A stretch of 64,000 nt of DNA from Flavihumibacter cheonanensis (GTDB taxonomy: Bacteria > Bacteroidota > Bacteroidia > Chitinophagales > Chitinophagaceae): contig NZ_JAKRWF010000001.1 in the NCBI RefSeq assembly GCF_022352215.1, positions 558,001-622,000 on the forward strand, read 5' to 3'. Below the pieces are notes generated by a model. The model saw only the letters and a list, made by a program, of their open reading frames with translations, made no database searches and was not told where the DNA came from. This document shows, in pieces, positions 53,252-61,579 of the stretch. A program made the position numbers and the translations under genes. Each line of letters starts with the position of its first letter. Position 1 is the first letter of the stretch.

Positions 53252-54412
53252 TCAGGATTTTTTCTTTGAATCGGATTTCATGCCAAAAAGTATTCCAATT
53301 GCGGGGAAAGGTCGGATAAAGAGATGAAAAATAAACAGGCAAAGAAAGAGGGTGGTCAGTGTCAGAAAAACCCATTTGAAGAATATTGTATCGGGGGTCT
53401 GGACTACATAATAGGCCAGGATAACAATAATTGTCTGATGTAAAATATAGAATGGGTAAATAAGCTGGTTTATATAGGGCAAAATGGAGTGGGATCGGTT
53501 CAGGTATTTTTTGCCATAGCCTACCAGTGCAAATACCCAGAGCCAGGTATGTACCGGCTGTCGGGCCAGGAAAAGCCAGGTAAACCAGGAGTTGGTATCA
53601 TGGCTGCCATCAAACCAGTTGTAATCATTCCAGCGAAGAGAATTGATCAGTAGTAATAACAGAAAGGCGAGGCTTAAGGAAAGCCGGCGGTTGCGTTCCA
53701 GGCTATTCAGTAAGGTTGGTTCAACCAAACAAACGAAACCTGCCAGCACAAAAAGCAACCAGTAAATAAAGTAAACCGGATCATCAACAAGTGCGTTTGT
53801 TTCAGGATAGTGTAAAATACCTGCAGTGTAAATAAGTACGGAGGGGACCATCAGTAAATAAATCCACTTTCCTTTTGACAGCTTTGAGAGGAATCGTTTG
53901 AAGCCATCAGCACCACTAGTTTTGCACCAGGTAAAAAAAGGTGCAAACAGTATATCATACAAAAAAAGATAAGCAATAAACCAGAGGTGATGCCAGCTGA
54001 TATTTCCTTCCGGATATGGGCCTGAGGAGAAGAGCTGGCTATAAAAATCCAGCAAGCTGCCTGTATAACCCTGGTGTTTTCTCTCCATATAAACCTGGGG
54101 AGGAATGATGAGCAACATGCCCGCAACCAATGGCAGGAACAGTCGTTTGAGCCGGAGTAATATGAAAGAACCGGCTGTTCTTTTTTTGACCATATACCAG
54201 GTAACTGCACCGGAGAGGAAAAAGAGCAGGGGCATTCTGAACCGGCTGAGAAAGAAATTAAATTCATCGAGGAGATTACTTTTGTCGGGGTTGTTGATAT
54301 GCCAGGGATCATCCGGAATAAAGGGACGAGCACTGTGATAAAACAATACACCGAGAATAGCGAAAACCCGGAGCCAGTCGATGTAGGCAAGACGCGTAGC
54401 AGGTTGGTTCAT
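53252..54412 (-). CDS. Acyltransferase 3 family membrane protein
   Basis: A 386-residue polytopic protein with about ten helices, belonging to acyltransferase family 3 (OpgC/OafB-like O-acetyl or succinyl transferases). It starts AYIDWLRVFAILGVLFYHSARPF, which carries the catalytic-type histidine, and continues with FFLSRFRMPLLFFLSGAVTWYM. The acceptor is unknown: a cell-surface glycan is likely. It is the first gene of the operon with LytS, LytTR and GH13, so acyl modification of a glycan and its degradation may be co-regulated, by inference. Confidence 0.88.
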   Translation of the reverse strand: MNQPATRLAYIDWLRVFAILGVLFYHSARPFIPDDPWHINNPDKSNLLDEFNFFLSRFRMPLLFFLSGAVTWYMVKKRTAGSFILLRLKRLFLPLVAGMLLIIPPQVYMERKHQGYTGSLLDFYSQLFSSGPYPEGNISWHHLWFIAYLFLYDILFAPFFTWCKTSGADGFKRFLSKLSKGKWIYLLMVPSVLIYTAGILHYPETNALVDDPVYFIYWLLFVLAGFVCLVEPTLLNSLERNRRLSLSLAFLLLLLINSLRWNDYNWFDGSHDTNSWFTWLFLARQPVHTWLWVFALVGYGKKYLNRSHSILPYINQLIYPFYILHQTIIVILAYYVVQTPDTIFFKWVFLTLTTLFLCLFIFHLFIRPFPAIGILFGMKSDSKKKS

Positions 54413-54427
54413 GAAGAAATGTTTTCA

Positions 54428-54435
54428 CAAACCTA
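54428..54435 (-). promoter_or_regulatory. -7 box of the acyltransferase-LytS-LytTR-GH13 operon
   Basis: Minus-strand TAGGTTTG fits TAnnTTTG and ends 15 nt before ATG 54412. No convincing -33 is found, and the two TTTGACGAA copies nearby (about 54464 and 54484) on the + strand could be a regulator site. Confidence 0.4.
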
Positions 54436-54506
54436 ACAGAACCGGGTGAGGGGAATGGCAGCGTTTGACGAACTGTCTGAATTCTTTGACGAAAAACAGA
54501 AAAAGC

Positions 54507-55082
54507 TTAGAAACGGAGGTTGCAATAATAGCCACGCATGCTATCAGCTGATAGAAACAGGAGCTCTTCTGTTTTACCTTTTGGGTTGGTAAACTTAAAG
54601 GCAAGGGCAGAATCACCGAGTGACACTGGGGCAAACCAGGTTGGTTTTTCGTCCACCGCGGGTTCTGTAAACCGCAGACCTTCTTTGTTCAGTTTGGTAG
54701 ATTGGTAAGGATGCTGTGCGATAATTCTGGCAGCTTCTTCCGGGCAGGTGGTAAATTCCAGCCAGATACAGCAATCAACTAAAGGCACTGCACGATCTTT
54801 GGAATTGATAATCCCTAAGCAGGATTGATTACTGTTGCCAAAAAGATCAGTATAGATTGCAACGCCTGGTCTGGGTTCAATTGCTTGTTCCACTTTTCCG
54901 GCAACTTTATGGTAGGTTTTGGAAAAAATATGATATAAGCTGATACTTCCTGTAATAAAGGAAAGCCCCAGTGGAACAAGCGATATTAACGCAAGGCTCT
55001 TTCTTTTTTGGTAGATGCTGATCACCAGCAGGGAAATAAACCCAAGAAATAATCCAATTGTAAGAAGAATCCAGGTCCACAT
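54507..55082 (-). CDS. Hypothetical membrane-anchored protein
   Basis: 191 residues with two N-terminal hydrophobic helices (WILLTIGLFLGFISLLVISIY and LALISLVPLGLSFITGSISLY), then an extracytoplasmic-looking domain of about 125 residues with several cysteines (NQSCLGIIN, DCCIWLEFTTCPEE, GYYCNLRF). I do not recognise the family. The cysteines may form disulphides. It lies 94 nt upstream of the acyltransferase operon and 12 nt after the oxidoreductase gene, so it is probably co-transcribed with that gene. Confidence 0.65.
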   Translation of the reverse strand: MWTWILLTIGLFLGFISLLVISIYQKRKSLALISLVPLGLSFITGSISLYHIFSKTYHKVAGKVEQAIEPRPGVAIYTDLFGNSNQSCLGIINSKDRAVPLVDCCIWLEFTTCPEEAARIIAQHPYQSTKLNKEGLRFTEPAVDEKPTWFAPVSLGDSALAFKFTNPKGKTEELLFLSADSMRGYYCNLRF

Positions 55083-55094
55083 AATGTGAATGTT

Positions 55095-56195
55095 TTATAA
55101 AGTAATTGCTTTTCCCGTCGCCGCAGCACGATAGATAGCTTCCACGATCCGGATATCCCGCAGGCCTTCTTCCCCCGGCACTGCAACCGGCTGTTTAGTC
55201 AGGATGGCAAGTGCATCGGCATCCATTTGCATGGTCTGTTGCATGGGTACGGAATAGGAATGTTGAATTTTCCCTAACGGACTTGTTACTGTTTGTCCAT
55301 TATAAGCCTGATACGGATTTACACTGATTGCTCCTTTTTCGCAGCGGATATCCAGGAAGTTGATGTTTTCACCGAAACTTGTTTTGATATCAGCAATCAC
55401 ACCACCCGGAAATTCCAGTTTTGCTACGGTGGTTTCATCCAGTCCATTTTTATAAATCTCGGGCCTGGTAGTGGAGGTGGTAGCGGATAGTATATTGATG
55501 GGTTCCATAGCGGTACCAAGTCTGGCACCCTGTATGGAGTATACGCCCATGTCATAAAGCACGCCTCCTCCCATTTCTTTTTTCTGTTTCCAGTGATCCG
55601 TACGGTTATCGCGATAGCCGGCTGCACAGTTGAGTGATCTCACTTTACCGAGCGCCTGGTCTTTGATCAGCTTACGCCAGGCCTTGGTATTTGGTTCATG
55701 TTGCAAGCGATATCCGATAGTTAAAGTTCTTTTATTTGCGCTACAGGCAGTAATCATATCCCGGCATTCCTGTTCCGTCATAGCCATTGGTTTTTCACAC
55801 CAAACATGTTTGCCGGCATTCGCAGCACGAATGGTATATTCCTTATGCATAGAGGGAGGTAAGACTACATACACTACATCGATGTCGGGGTTATTAGCGA
55901 TCTGATCAAAATTGCTATAGTTGTAAATATTTTTATCCGGGATATTGTATTTTTTCTGCCAGGCTGTAGCTTTCGAGGGAGTTCCGGTAACAATTCCTGC
56001 GAGATAACAATGCCGGGTTTGCTGCAGCGCGGGTGCCAGTAAATCTGTACTGTAATACCCAAGTCCGACTAATGCAACCCCCAACCGATCTTTCTTATTA
56101 CCGGTAGCAGCCAGTAAGCTATTTGGAGAAAACAGCAGTAATCCACTGCCTGTCACCAGGGTTTTGATGGCATTTCTGCGCGTAGCGGAGTTCAT
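55095..56195 (-). CDS. Gfo/Idh/MocA family oxidoreductase with Tat-like leader (paralogue 4)
   Basis: A 366-residue protein resembling glucose-fructose oxidoreductase. The N-terminal TRRNAIKTLVTGSGLLLF is a twin-arginine-like leader, so export is likely. The Rossmann start is RLGVALVGLGYYSTDLLAPALQ; HVWCEKPMAMTEQECRDMI holds the EKP motif, and GGGVLYDMGVYSIQGARLG and RPEIYKNGLDETTVAKL follow. ATG 56195 is preferred over a start at 56243 that adds residues before the leader. It is divergent from the phosphoesterase gene (32-nt gap). Confidence 0.88.
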   Translation of the reverse strand: MNSATRRNAIKTLVTGSGLLLFSPNSLLAATGNKKDRLGVALVGLGYYSTDLLAPALQQTRHCYLAGIVTGTPSKATAWQKKYNIPDKNIYNYSNFDQIANNPDIDVVYVVLPPSMHKEYTIRAANAGKHVWCEKPMAMTEQECRDMITACSANKRTLTIGYRLQHEPNTKAWRKLIKDQALGKVRSLNCAAGYRDNRTDHWKQKKEMGGGVLYDMGVYSIQGARLGTAMEPINILSATTSTTRPEIYKNGLDETTVAKLEFPGGVIADIKTSFGENINFLDIRCEKGAISVNPYQAYNGQTVTSPLGKIQHSYSVPMQQTMQMDADALAILTKQPVAVPGEEGLRDIRIVEAIYRAAATGKAITL

Positions 56196-56227
56196 GGTAT
56201 TATATTTATACATCCAAGCTACTAAAC

Positions 56228-57439
56228 ATGTCTGATTTTTCAACCAGTAATCGCCGTGGTTTTATATATGCCCTTGCGCAGTTGAGTGCTTTAAGTGCAA
56301 TTAGTTTGTCGCCTTTTAAGGTCTTATCCGCTCCCTTGCGCAATGCATCCGTTTCAATTATAACCGGACCTTATTTGCAGGCAGTAAGTCCAACCAGTAT
56401 GAGCATCCGGTGGATTACTAGTACTAATTCTTACGGATGGGTTGAGTATGGCGAAACAGAAGCGCTTGGCAATAAAGCTCATGCTGTAACGGATGGATTG
56501 GTAAATGCTCATACCAGGATTCATGAGGTGGTAGTGAGCGGACTGGAACCGGGCAGGCAGTATTATTACAGAATCGGATCAAAGGAGATTCTGGACTTTC
56601 AACCCTATAAACTGATGTACGGAGAAACTGCTCACAGTGCCGTATATACGCTGCAAACAGTTGATCCGAAGGCTATTCAAACCAACTGGCTGGTGCTGAA
56701 TGATATTCATGACCGGCCGCATTCTTTTGGTGAATTGATCCGGCACAATGGAGATGCTCCTTATGATTTTGTTTTTTTAAATGGTGATATGTTCGATTAC
56801 CAGACGGATGAACAACAACTGATTGATCATCTGATTCATCCGTGCACGGAAGCATTTGCCAGAAAAAAGCCCTTTCTGTTTGTTCGTGGAAACCATGAAA
56901 CGCGAGGTAAATTTGCAAGGCAGCTGAAGGATTATTTTACCAATCCGGGCGGGCAGTATTTCAGCATAGAGGCAGGGCCTGTATTTGCGGTTGCTCTGGA
57001 TACCGGAGAAGATAAACCGGATACGGAGCCAGTATATGCAGGTATTGTGGATTTTGATCATTACCGAATGCAGCAGGCAATATGGCTGGAAAAACAATTG
57101 CAGTTGAAAGAAGCAAGGAAGGCGCGATTTCGGGTGGTGATGATGCATATTCCACCATTTTACTCGGGTGATTGGCATGGCACGATGCATTGCAGGAAAT
57201 TGTTCTCGCCCTTGTTTGATCGGTATCGGGTGGACCTCGTTATAGCCGGACATACGCATAAACACGGTATCCATCCACCGGTGAAAGGTGAACATTCGTA
57301 TCCCATTGTTATTGGAGGCGGACCAAAAGAAGGGAAAAGAACCCTTATTCAAGTAAGTGCTAATGCAAACCAGTTAGCGGTAAAAATATTAGGGGATACA
57401 GGTGCGGAACTTGGTGAGTATACAATCAGTAGCCGTTAA
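56228..57439 (+). CDS. Secreted metallophosphoesterase with fibronectin-like N-terminal domain
   Basis: 403 residues with an N-terminal RRGFIYALAQLSALSAISL leader resembling Tat, then a purple-acid-phosphatase-type FN3-like domain (residues about 45-130, with GPYLQAVSPTSMSIRWIT). The calcineurin-like core follows: NDIHDRP, VFLNGDMFDY, FVRGNHETRG, VVMMHIPPFY and VIAGHTHKHGIHPP, supplying the usual two-metal site. The substrate could be a phosphomonoester or phosphodiester. It is divergent from oxidoreductase paralogue 4. Confidence 0.88.
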   Translation: MSDFSTSNRRGFIYALAQLSALSAISLSPFKVLSAPLRNASVSIITGPYLQAVSPTSMSIRWITSTNSYGWVEYGETEALGNKAHAVTDGLVNAHTRIHEVVVSGLEPGRQYYYRIGSKEILDFQPYKLMYGETAHSAVYTLQTVDPKAIQTNWLVLNDIHDRPHSFGELIRHNGDAPYDFVFLNGDMFDYQTDEQQLIDHLIHPCTEAFARKKPFLFVRGNHETRGKFARQLKDYFTNPGGQYFSIEAGPVFAVALDTGEDKPDTEPVYAGIVDFDHYRMQQAIWLEKQLQLKEARKARFRVVMMHIPPFYSGDWHGTMHCRKLFSPLFDRYRVDLVIAGHTHKHGIHPPVKGEHSYPIVIGGGPKEGKRTLIQVSANANQLAVKILGDTGAELGEYTISSR

Positions 57440-57480
57440 TTTGGATGGTCTTACGATAAAATTGTTTTCATAAAGACTAA

Positions 57481-57516
57481 ATATTTATTGAAAAACAATA
57501 AATATCACTATATTTG
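57481..57516 (+). promoter_or_regulatory. Promoter overlapped by a perfect palindrome, upstream of DUF2975-HTH
   Basis: ATATTTATTG (57481-57490) and CAATAAATAT (57496-57505) are perfect 10-bp arms around AAAAA. The -33 TTG is 57488-57490, inside the left arm, and the -7 TATATTTG is 57509-57516, with an 18-nt gap. It is a textbook position for an operator that blocks RNA polymerase, probably bound by the HTH protein encoded downstream. Confidence 0.75.
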
Positions 57517-57545
57517 TGTGGTAAAACCGATAAAGACCAGCCAAT

Positions 57546-58094
57546 ATGAAAGTTAGTACCAAGCAGTTACTCGTAGTTATCCAGGTTATTTCCTGGATCA
57601 TTTTTGTGGGTGTTTGTATGGAAGCAGGGGGATTTTTATTTAATACCATTTATACATTTTTCTTCAATCAAAACGAAGCCAGAATGTATTGGTCTAATGT
57701 TGATTTGTCGGCTTTGTTTCGATCCGACAAAGTACAGTTCTTAACCATCACCACTCTGATGACAATTGTTGCTATTCTGAAAGCAGTGCTTTTTTACATC
57801 ATAATAAAAGTATTGCACGATCAAAAACTGGATCTCTCAGAACCATTTAAACCTGGCATCGGTCAATCAATTTTTAATATGTCTTATGTGTCTTTTGGTA
57901 TTGGACTTTTTGCCAATTGGGGTACACGTTATACGGATTGGCTGGAACAGCAGGGGATAAGCATGCCGGAAATCCAATACATGGGACTTGGGGGTGCCGA
58001 CGTATGGCTTTTTATGGGAGTGGTACTTTTTGTAATTGCATTGATATTCAAGAGAGGTATAGAAATACAAACTGAAAATGATCTAACTGTTTAA
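57546..58094 (+). CDS. DUF2975 membrane protein
   Basis: A 182-residue inner-membrane protein with four hydrophobic segments: LLVVIQVISWIIFVGVCMEAG, FLTITTLMTIVAILKAVLFYIIIKVL, FNMSYVSFGIGLFANWG and GADVWLFMGVVLFVIALIF. DUF2975 genes are almost always paired with a small YozG-type HTH regulator, and the pair here is three bases apart. The function is unknown; the pair behaves as a membrane sensor/regulator in proposals only. It has its own promoter with a palindrome. Confidence 0.9.
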   Translation: MKVSTKQLLVVIQVISWIIFVGVCMEAGGFLFNTIYTFFFNQNEARMYWSNVDLSALFRSDKVQFLTITTLMTIVAILKAVLFYIIIKVLHDQKLDLSEPFKPGIGQSIFNMSYVSFGIGLFANWGTRYTDWLEQQGISMPEIQYMGLGGADVWLFMGVVLFVIALIFKRGIEIQTENDLTV

Positions 58095-58097
58095 GCC

Positions 58098-58307
58098 ATG
58101 GCAATTATTGTAAACCTGGATGTTATGATGGCCAAGCGAAAAATGTCGCTGAATGAATTATCTGAAAAAGTGGGACTTACTTTATCTAATCTTTCCATAC
58201 TTAAGACGGGTAAAGCAAAAGCCATCCGATTCAGCACGCTGGATGCCATCTGTAAGGCGTTGGATTGTCAGCCAGCTGATATATTAGAATACCGGGACAA
58301 GCCCTAG
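58098..58307 (+). CDS. Small XRE/YozG-like HTH regulator
   Basis: 69 residues comprising one helix-turn-helix (AKRKMSLNELSEKVGLTLSNLSILKTGKAKAIRFSTLDAICKALDCQPADIL), the YozG subgroup of XRE regulators. It has no effector domain. It begins three bases after the DUF2975 stop, so it is co-transcribed and probably controls the pair, perhaps binding the palindrome at 57481. Its stop is one base from the convergent DUF4256 stop. Confidence 0.92.
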   Translation: MAIIVNLDVMMAKRKMSLNELSEKVGLTLSNLSILKTGKAKAIRFSTLDAICKALDCQPADILEYRDKP

Positions 58308-58308
58308 C

Positions 58309-58884
58309 TCAAATTTTCAATGAACCCCTAAATCCTCTTGCTGCATAGTAAGATTCTGCGCCATTATGGTATATGAAAACACGTTCAAATCGTCTGTCCC
58401 CAAAAATGGCGCCTCCTAATTTTCGTATAGGCGCAGGAGTTAGTAGCCAACTGGATGTTTTAAGGTCATAACTGCCGGTTTTCTGCAGTAAATGGTACTC
58501 CTCTTCCGTTAACAACTCAATACCCATTTCTGCTGCCATATTGGTAGCGCTGTCAGCAGGTTTGTTTGCTTTCCTTGATTCCAGTGCTTCGGAATCATAA
58601 CAGCAACTTCTTCTGCCGGTCGGACTCTCAGGCGAGCAGTCAACAAACCAATACCTATCCGTTTGTTTTTCATAATCTATTACATCCGGTTCACCTCCTG
58701 ATGCTTCCATTTGCTGAAGCGACCATAATTTTTCTGGCTGGGTCTCCAGCTTTTTCTCCAGTTTATTCCACTCCAATCCTTCATGGCGGCCTGGATTGTT
58801 TTCAAACCTTGCTTTCAGGGTAGCAAGCAATTGCTGTTTTTCTTTTGTGGATAGTGTCTTGTCTGAATGACGGCTTTTTTTCAT
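58309..58884 (-). CDS. DUF4256 family protein
   Basis: 191 residues with no membrane segment or signal. The family's typical segments are visible: LLATLKARFENNPGRHEGLEW, ASGGEPDVI, DRYWFVDCSPESPTGRRSCCYDSEALESRK and DLKTSSWLLTPAPIRKLGGAIFGDRRFERVFIYHNGAESYYAARGFRG. The function is unknown. The conserved cysteine cluster CCYD could bind metal, but this is a guess. The stop lies one base from the HTH gene's stop in convergent orientation. Confidence 0.85.
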   Translation of the reverse strand: MKKSRHSDKTLSTKEKQQLLATLKARFENNPGRHEGLEWNKLEKKLETQPEKLWSLQQMEASGGEPDVIDYEKQTDRYWFVDCSPESPTGRRSCCYDSEALESRKANKPADSATNMAAEMGIELLTEEEYHLLQKTGSYDLKTSSWLLTPAPIRKLGGAIFGDRRFERVFIYHNGAESYYAARGFRGSLKI

Positions 58885-58966
58885 AGATCAAAATTTAAGG
58901 TTGTGTATGTAAAATAAGGAAATAGAAGAAAAATCTAAATCCTTAAATTGGTGTACAAGCTAAAGT

Positions 58967-60118
58967 ATGGTACAAATGGGAATTGACCGGTTTATAACCG
59001 GTTTTGAACAACAGCAGGCTAAAAGGTGGGGACTAGTTACCAATGAAGTGGCGCTAACGTCTACAGGTAAACGAAGCAGGCAGGCGTTACTGGATGCAGG
59101 ATTCAATCTTATCCGTTTGTTTGCTCCGGAACATGGACTTGGGGCAATGGGAGCAGATGGCGCACGCCAACTGGATGGAGTAGATGCATTAACTAATTTA
59201 CCCATTGTTAGTTTGTATGGAGATAAGATGGCTCCTGCCCCTGAAGACCTGACTGATCTTGATGCCGTGCTCTTTGATATTCCGGATGTGGGATGTCGCT
59301 TTTATACGTATTTGTGGACCCTGACCTATGTGATGGAGCGTTGTGCCAGTTTGCAGAAGCCATTGTTTGTTTTGGACAGGCCTAATCCACTGGGTGGAGA
59401 TCTTGGCAGGTCAGAAGGTCCGATGTTAGATGAAAATCAGTGTTCTTCCTTTATTGGTCGATGGTCTATTCCTATCCGGCATTCCTGCACGCTTGGTGAG
59501 CTGGCCCTGTATTTTGCTGCAACCCGATTGCCTGAACTGGATGTAAAAGTGATTCCTGTAAAGAATTGGAACCGGTTAACTACTACTGCTTCATCCAGCT
59601 GGACGTTTATTCCTACGTCTCCTGCCATACGTGATCTTGAAACAGCCCTCTTGTATCCCGGCACTGGTCTGCTGGAAGGTATATTCATAAATGAAGGCAG
59701 AGGCACTGATCGTCCTTTTACTTGCTTCGGGGCGCCATGGATAAATAGCGAAATGCTGGCTAATGCATTTACTGCATTGAAACTACCAGGTGTAGTCTGT
59801 CAACCTATCCGTTACATTCCGGATAGCAGTATTTACCAGGGAGAAATATGTCAGGGACTTCAATTCCGTGTAACTGATGAAACTCATTTTCGTCCGGTAC
59901 ACATGGGTATTGAGTTGATTCGGCTACTGATTCGTTTATATCCTGATCAGGTATTGGAGCGCAGGTATTATACGGCAGCCAATCCTGACGGCACCAGGCA
60001 TTTGGATAAATTATTGGGAATACCTGGTGCGTTCTCAAAAATCTGCGCCGATCAATTACCTGAATTAAATGTAGAGATGGATTGGAAACAGACAATGAAA
60101 GCACATTTGCTTTATTAA
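58967..60118 (+). CDS. DUF1343/NamZ-like exo-beta-N-acetylmuramidase
   Basis: A 383-residue protein of the DUF1343 family, which includes NamZ, an exo-beta-N-acetylmuramidase that releases MurNAc from peptidoglycan fragments. Seen: WGLVTNEVALTSTGKRSR, FAPEHGLGAMGADG, DIPDVGCRFYTYLWTL, DRPNPLGG and LLYPGTGLLEGIFINEGRGTDRPF, all typical. There is no signal peptide; a TAA lies six bases upstream of ATG 58967 in frame, so no longer form exists. A cytoplasmic position would fit recycling of imported muropeptide sugars, by inference. It is convergent with the Ere gene (20-nt gap). Confidence 0.88.
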   Translation: MVQMGIDRFITGFEQQQAKRWGLVTNEVALTSTGKRSRQALLDAGFNLIRLFAPEHGLGAMGADGARQLDGVDALTNLPIVSLYGDKMAPAPEDLTDLDAVLFDIPDVGCRFYTYLWTLTYVMERCASLQKPLFVLDRPNPLGGDLGRSEGPMLDENQCSSFIGRWSIPIRHSCTLGELALYFAATRLPELDVKVIPVKNWNRLTTTASSSWTFIPTSPAIRDLETALLYPGTGLLEGIFINEGRGTDRPFTCFGAPWINSEMLANAFTALKLPGVVCQPIRYIPDSSIYQGEICQGLQFRVTDETHFRPVHMGIELIRLLIRLYPDQVLERRYYTAANPDGTRHLDKLLGIPGAFSKICADQLPELNVEMDWKQTMKAHLLY

Positions 60119-60138
60119 AATGGTTGTGCTGCTGCTTT

Positions 60139-61476
60139 CTACACCCCAAACGGATAAGTTTCCGGCATTTGGGCTACTGCAGTATCAACATGGAGTGGAT
60201 GGAGCGCCCTGGTTTGATCCAGGTGAATAAATGCATCGTATCGGAGTGGTAAAATGCTGGGAACATAATTGCCATAAGCTTCGTATTGCGGGTTATACAC
60301 AACACCAACGGCCCGATGTCCAATGGGATGCTCAAGCAGTGTATCATTGGATATAAAATCCTCCATTAGTAAGAGTAGATTTTGATTGCCCGACTTGTGC
60401 AGCAGATATTCCCAGCTTCCTCTTGCAGCATCCGGTAAATTCAGTGCCTGCATGGGAGCGCCCCAGTTTTTGCCTGCAATAACAGTCCCTTTATAGGAGC
60501 CAAATCCTACCAGTACAACATGGGGCTCGCCGTATTTAATCCTGGCCAGTTCTCCCAAGTTAAGCATGCCATCAGCTGCCATATCCGTAGCTCTTGCATC
60601 TCCGATATGAGTATTGTGGGCCCATACAATTACTTTGGCATCCTTTCCATGGTATTCCAATAAATCATCCAGGGTATCTGCCATGTGCCGGTCGCGCAGA
60701 TTCCAACTATGCAGACCACCTTTTATCATGGCACGATAATATTGTTCCGCATTAACTGCAATTCGTGCATTCTGTTCCACACTGAAAACATTCTCAGGAT
60801 CGGAATTATATAGGATGGATTTTGCCTGAATTTCTTTCAGTAACTCAACCACTTCCTGCTGGCATAATTCAGGTACAAATTGAGAAGCTCTTGCATAACC
60901 GCGACCTTCATCTTTCTGATAGGGTTCGAAACAACGGAAAGCCTCCAATGCAGTTGTTAAAGCACCCGGGTCGGTTTTTTCCAGGTATCGGATTATGCTT
61001 TCCATACTTTCCCATAAACTATATACATCCAATCCGTAAAATCCTGCCCGCTTATTGAGCGGTTTACTCTTATTAAACTCAAACAGCCAGTCGGCCAATG
61101 CAACCATCTCCCAATTGGCCCACATCCAGGTTGGCCATCGGTTAAAAGCCTGCAGTACTTTAAAAGCGCTTTTGTCCTTTTCATCCAATCCTTTGATAAA
61201 CCGATTGAGCCGGTAGCAATCCGGCCAGTCGCCCTCTACTGCAATAAATTGAAAACCCTTTTCCTGAATTAACCGCCTGGTAATATGGGCACGCCAGGTG
61301 TAGAACTCATGGGTTCCGTGGCTTGCTTCTCCAAGCATCACAATTCTGCTATCCCCAATTCTGTCAAACAAGGGCTGCAAGTCGGCTTTGCTATTTAGAG
61401 AATAAGCCCATTGTTTAATAAGGCTTATCAATTCTGTTTCATTGATATCCGGGGGTGTTGTATGATGGCGTCGCAT
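60139..61476 (-). CDS. Erythromycin esterase-family (EreA/succinoglycan-type) protein
   Basis: A 445-residue protein of the erythromycin esterase superfamily: VMLGEASHGTHEFYTWRAHITRRLI (catalytic-type Glu and His), FIAVEGDWPDCYRLNRFI, and VIVWAHNTHIGDARATDM (second His). Superfamily members hydrolyse macrolide lactones in a few plasmids, but most chromosomal ones have no known substrate. It is divergent from the dienelactone-hydrolase-like gene, and a phosphoribosyltransferase gene follows. Such three domains also occur as fused proteins elsewhere, so a shared role is likely. Confidence 0.88.
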   Translation of the reverse strand: MRRHHTTPPDINETELISLIKQWAYSLNSKADLQPLFDRIGDSRIVMLGEASHGTHEFYTWRAHITRRLIQEKGFQFIAVEGDWPDCYRLNRFIKGLDEKDKSAFKVLQAFNRWPTWMWANWEMVALADWLFEFNKSKPLNKRAGFYGLDVYSLWESMESIIRYLEKTDPGALTTALEAFRCFEPYQKDEGRGYARASQFVPELCQQEVVELLKEIQAKSILYNSDPENVFSVEQNARIAVNAEQYYRAMIKGGLHSWNLRDRHMADTLDDLLEYHGKDAKVIVWAHNTHIGDARATDMAADGMLNLGELARIKYGEPHVVLVGFGSYKGTVIAGKNWGAPMQALNLPDAARGSWEYLLHKSGNQNLLLLMEDFISNDTLLEHPIGHRAVGVVYNPQYEAYGNYVPSILPLRYDAFIHLDQTRALHPLHVDTAVAQMPETYPFGV

Positions 61477-61579
61477 ACATCAAATCAACTCCTTTTATTA
61501 CCCACTGCCAATGAGCACAGTCAAGGCTTTTGTTGAGAAGCGTCAAGGTTTTTTGGAATTCGTTTAGATACATTTAAAG

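Noticed and set aside
56777-57352. Minus-strand frame of 191 codons in the metallophosphoesterase gene
   Set aside because: Antisense to intact metal-binding motifs; no family resemblance.
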